Below are positions 63,701 through 64,000 of a stretch of 64,000 bases of DNA, piece by piece (the first letter of the stretch is position 1; each line of letters begins with the position of its first letter). A program made the translations under genes and the position numbers. The notes beneath the pieces were generated by a model that worked only from the letters and a program-made list of their open reading frames with translations, had not been told where the DNA came from and made no database searches. Source of the stretch: Antrihabitans auranticaus (lineage in GTDB: Bacteria > Actinomycetota > Actinomycetes > Mycobacteriales > Mycobacteriaceae); assembly GCF_016481275.1 (NCBI RefSeq), contig NZ_JAEMNW010000001.1, forward strand, positions 1 to 64,000, given 5' to 3'.

Positions 63701-64000
63701 ATGCGATACATCAGCTGGGTTCGAAGCACCGAGGACTTCGGCAACCCGCCGCAGGCCTTGATGGACGAAATGGGCAAGGCTATGGCGGAGTCGGTCAAGA
63801 ACGGCGTGATCGTCGAGGCCGGCGGTATGGGGACGCTGCGTGAGCACGGAACCAAGCTGACTCTCACTGGCGGCAAGATCCTGGACGGCCCCTACAGCGA
63901 GGCGAAGGAACTGGTCGGCGGTTACGTCATTCAGAACCTCGACTCCTACGAGGAGGCAGTCGAGGGCGCCCGTTGGCTCCTCGAACTGCACAAAGAGCAC
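63701..64000 (+). CDS. YCII/DGPF-domain protein, truncated by window end
   Basis: First 100 residues of a YCII-related protein: MRYISWVRSTEDFG, GVIVEAGGMGTLREHGTKL and the diagnostic DGPYSEAKELVGGYVIQNLDSYEEAVEGARW. A GAAGGGGAG ribosome-binding site precedes the ATG by 6 bp. In other actinobacteria, such proteins frequently lie next to an ECF sigma factor, so one may follow beyond the window. Function unknown. The C-terminus is outside the window. Confidence 0.88.
   Translation, partial: MRYISWVRSTEDFGNPPQALMDEMGKAMAESVKNGVIVEAGGMGTLREHGTKLTLTGGKILDGPYSEAKELVGGYVIQNLDSYEEAVEGARWLLELHKEH

Overview
The window is a stretch of a high-GC actinobacterial chromosome, most likely Rhodococcus or a close Nocardiaceae relative. 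The evidence is high GC with G/C-ending codons, many 4-bp ATGA/GTGA gene overlaps, several apparently leaderless starts, and gene order that closely parallels the Mycobacterium tuberculosis Rv1630-Rv1690 region (tyrS, mpg, ABC pair, TetR, Trm112-like, Rv1683-like; argCJBDFRGH; pheST; trmH-rplT-rpmI-infC; uvrA, glyoxalase-like hydrolase; Rv1636-like USP; uvrB; Rv1632-like; coaE; rpsA). No insertion sequence, prophage, CRISPR array or tRNA was found. The region reads as core chromosome with lineage-specific genes interspersed.

Layout. 1-482: leader and two promoters of a ribosomal RNA operon running left off the window (16S lies outside). 483-7814: tyrS/mpg, a divergent drug-type ABC exporter with its TetR regulator and a palindromic operator, a Trm112-like protein and a giant hydrolase/acyl-CoA synthetase fusion. 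7894-16287: complete arginine operon argC-J-B-D-F-R-G-H, nearly every junction overlapping by 4 bp. 16288-19576: an orphan perfect LexA (SOS) box, a crotonase, a cell-wall amidase and two unrecognised proteins. 19612-25723: pheST, an rRNA methyltransferase without an ordinary start codon, and the infC-rpmI-rplT translation operon behind a structured leader with an attenuator-like hairpin and a predicted AUC start. 25724-38982: hydrolases, a WYL regulator with a divergent palindromic operator, uvrA, a metallo-hydrolase, a phosphoesterase, a lipoprotein class A beta-lactamase, a DUF998 membrane protein, an F420-type oxidoreductase, a ROK kinase and a DoxX-like protein with nine 11-residue repeats. 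39053-42268: a HelD-type helicase, a DUF732 lipoprotein and a universal stress protein. 42452-46841: a hydrolase fused to an ABC ATPase, its permease and a TetR regulator. 46843-53809: uvrB, crotonase, CoaE-GrpB fusion, rpsA and a small unknown gene. 53995-64000: a methyltransferase, a polar amino-acid (possibly cystine) ABC importer with fused binding protein and permease, an SPFH/ribbon-helix-helix pair with its own palindrome, a MetNIQ methionine importer, a decarboxylating dehydrogenase, a 2H phosphoesterase, a thioredoxin and a truncated YCII-like protein.

How it works together. The core genes serve translation (rRNA, tyrS, pheST, infC, rpmI, rplT, rpsA), arginine synthesis, nucleotide excision repair (uvrA, uvrB) and CoA synthesis. 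The right end looks like a sulfur-amino-acid uptake neighbourhood. The least explained items are the membrane-anchored hydrolase-ABC fusion, an 81-nt three-way-junction element just after coaE, the orphan SOS box, the SPFH/RHH module and the non-canonical starts around infC and trmH.
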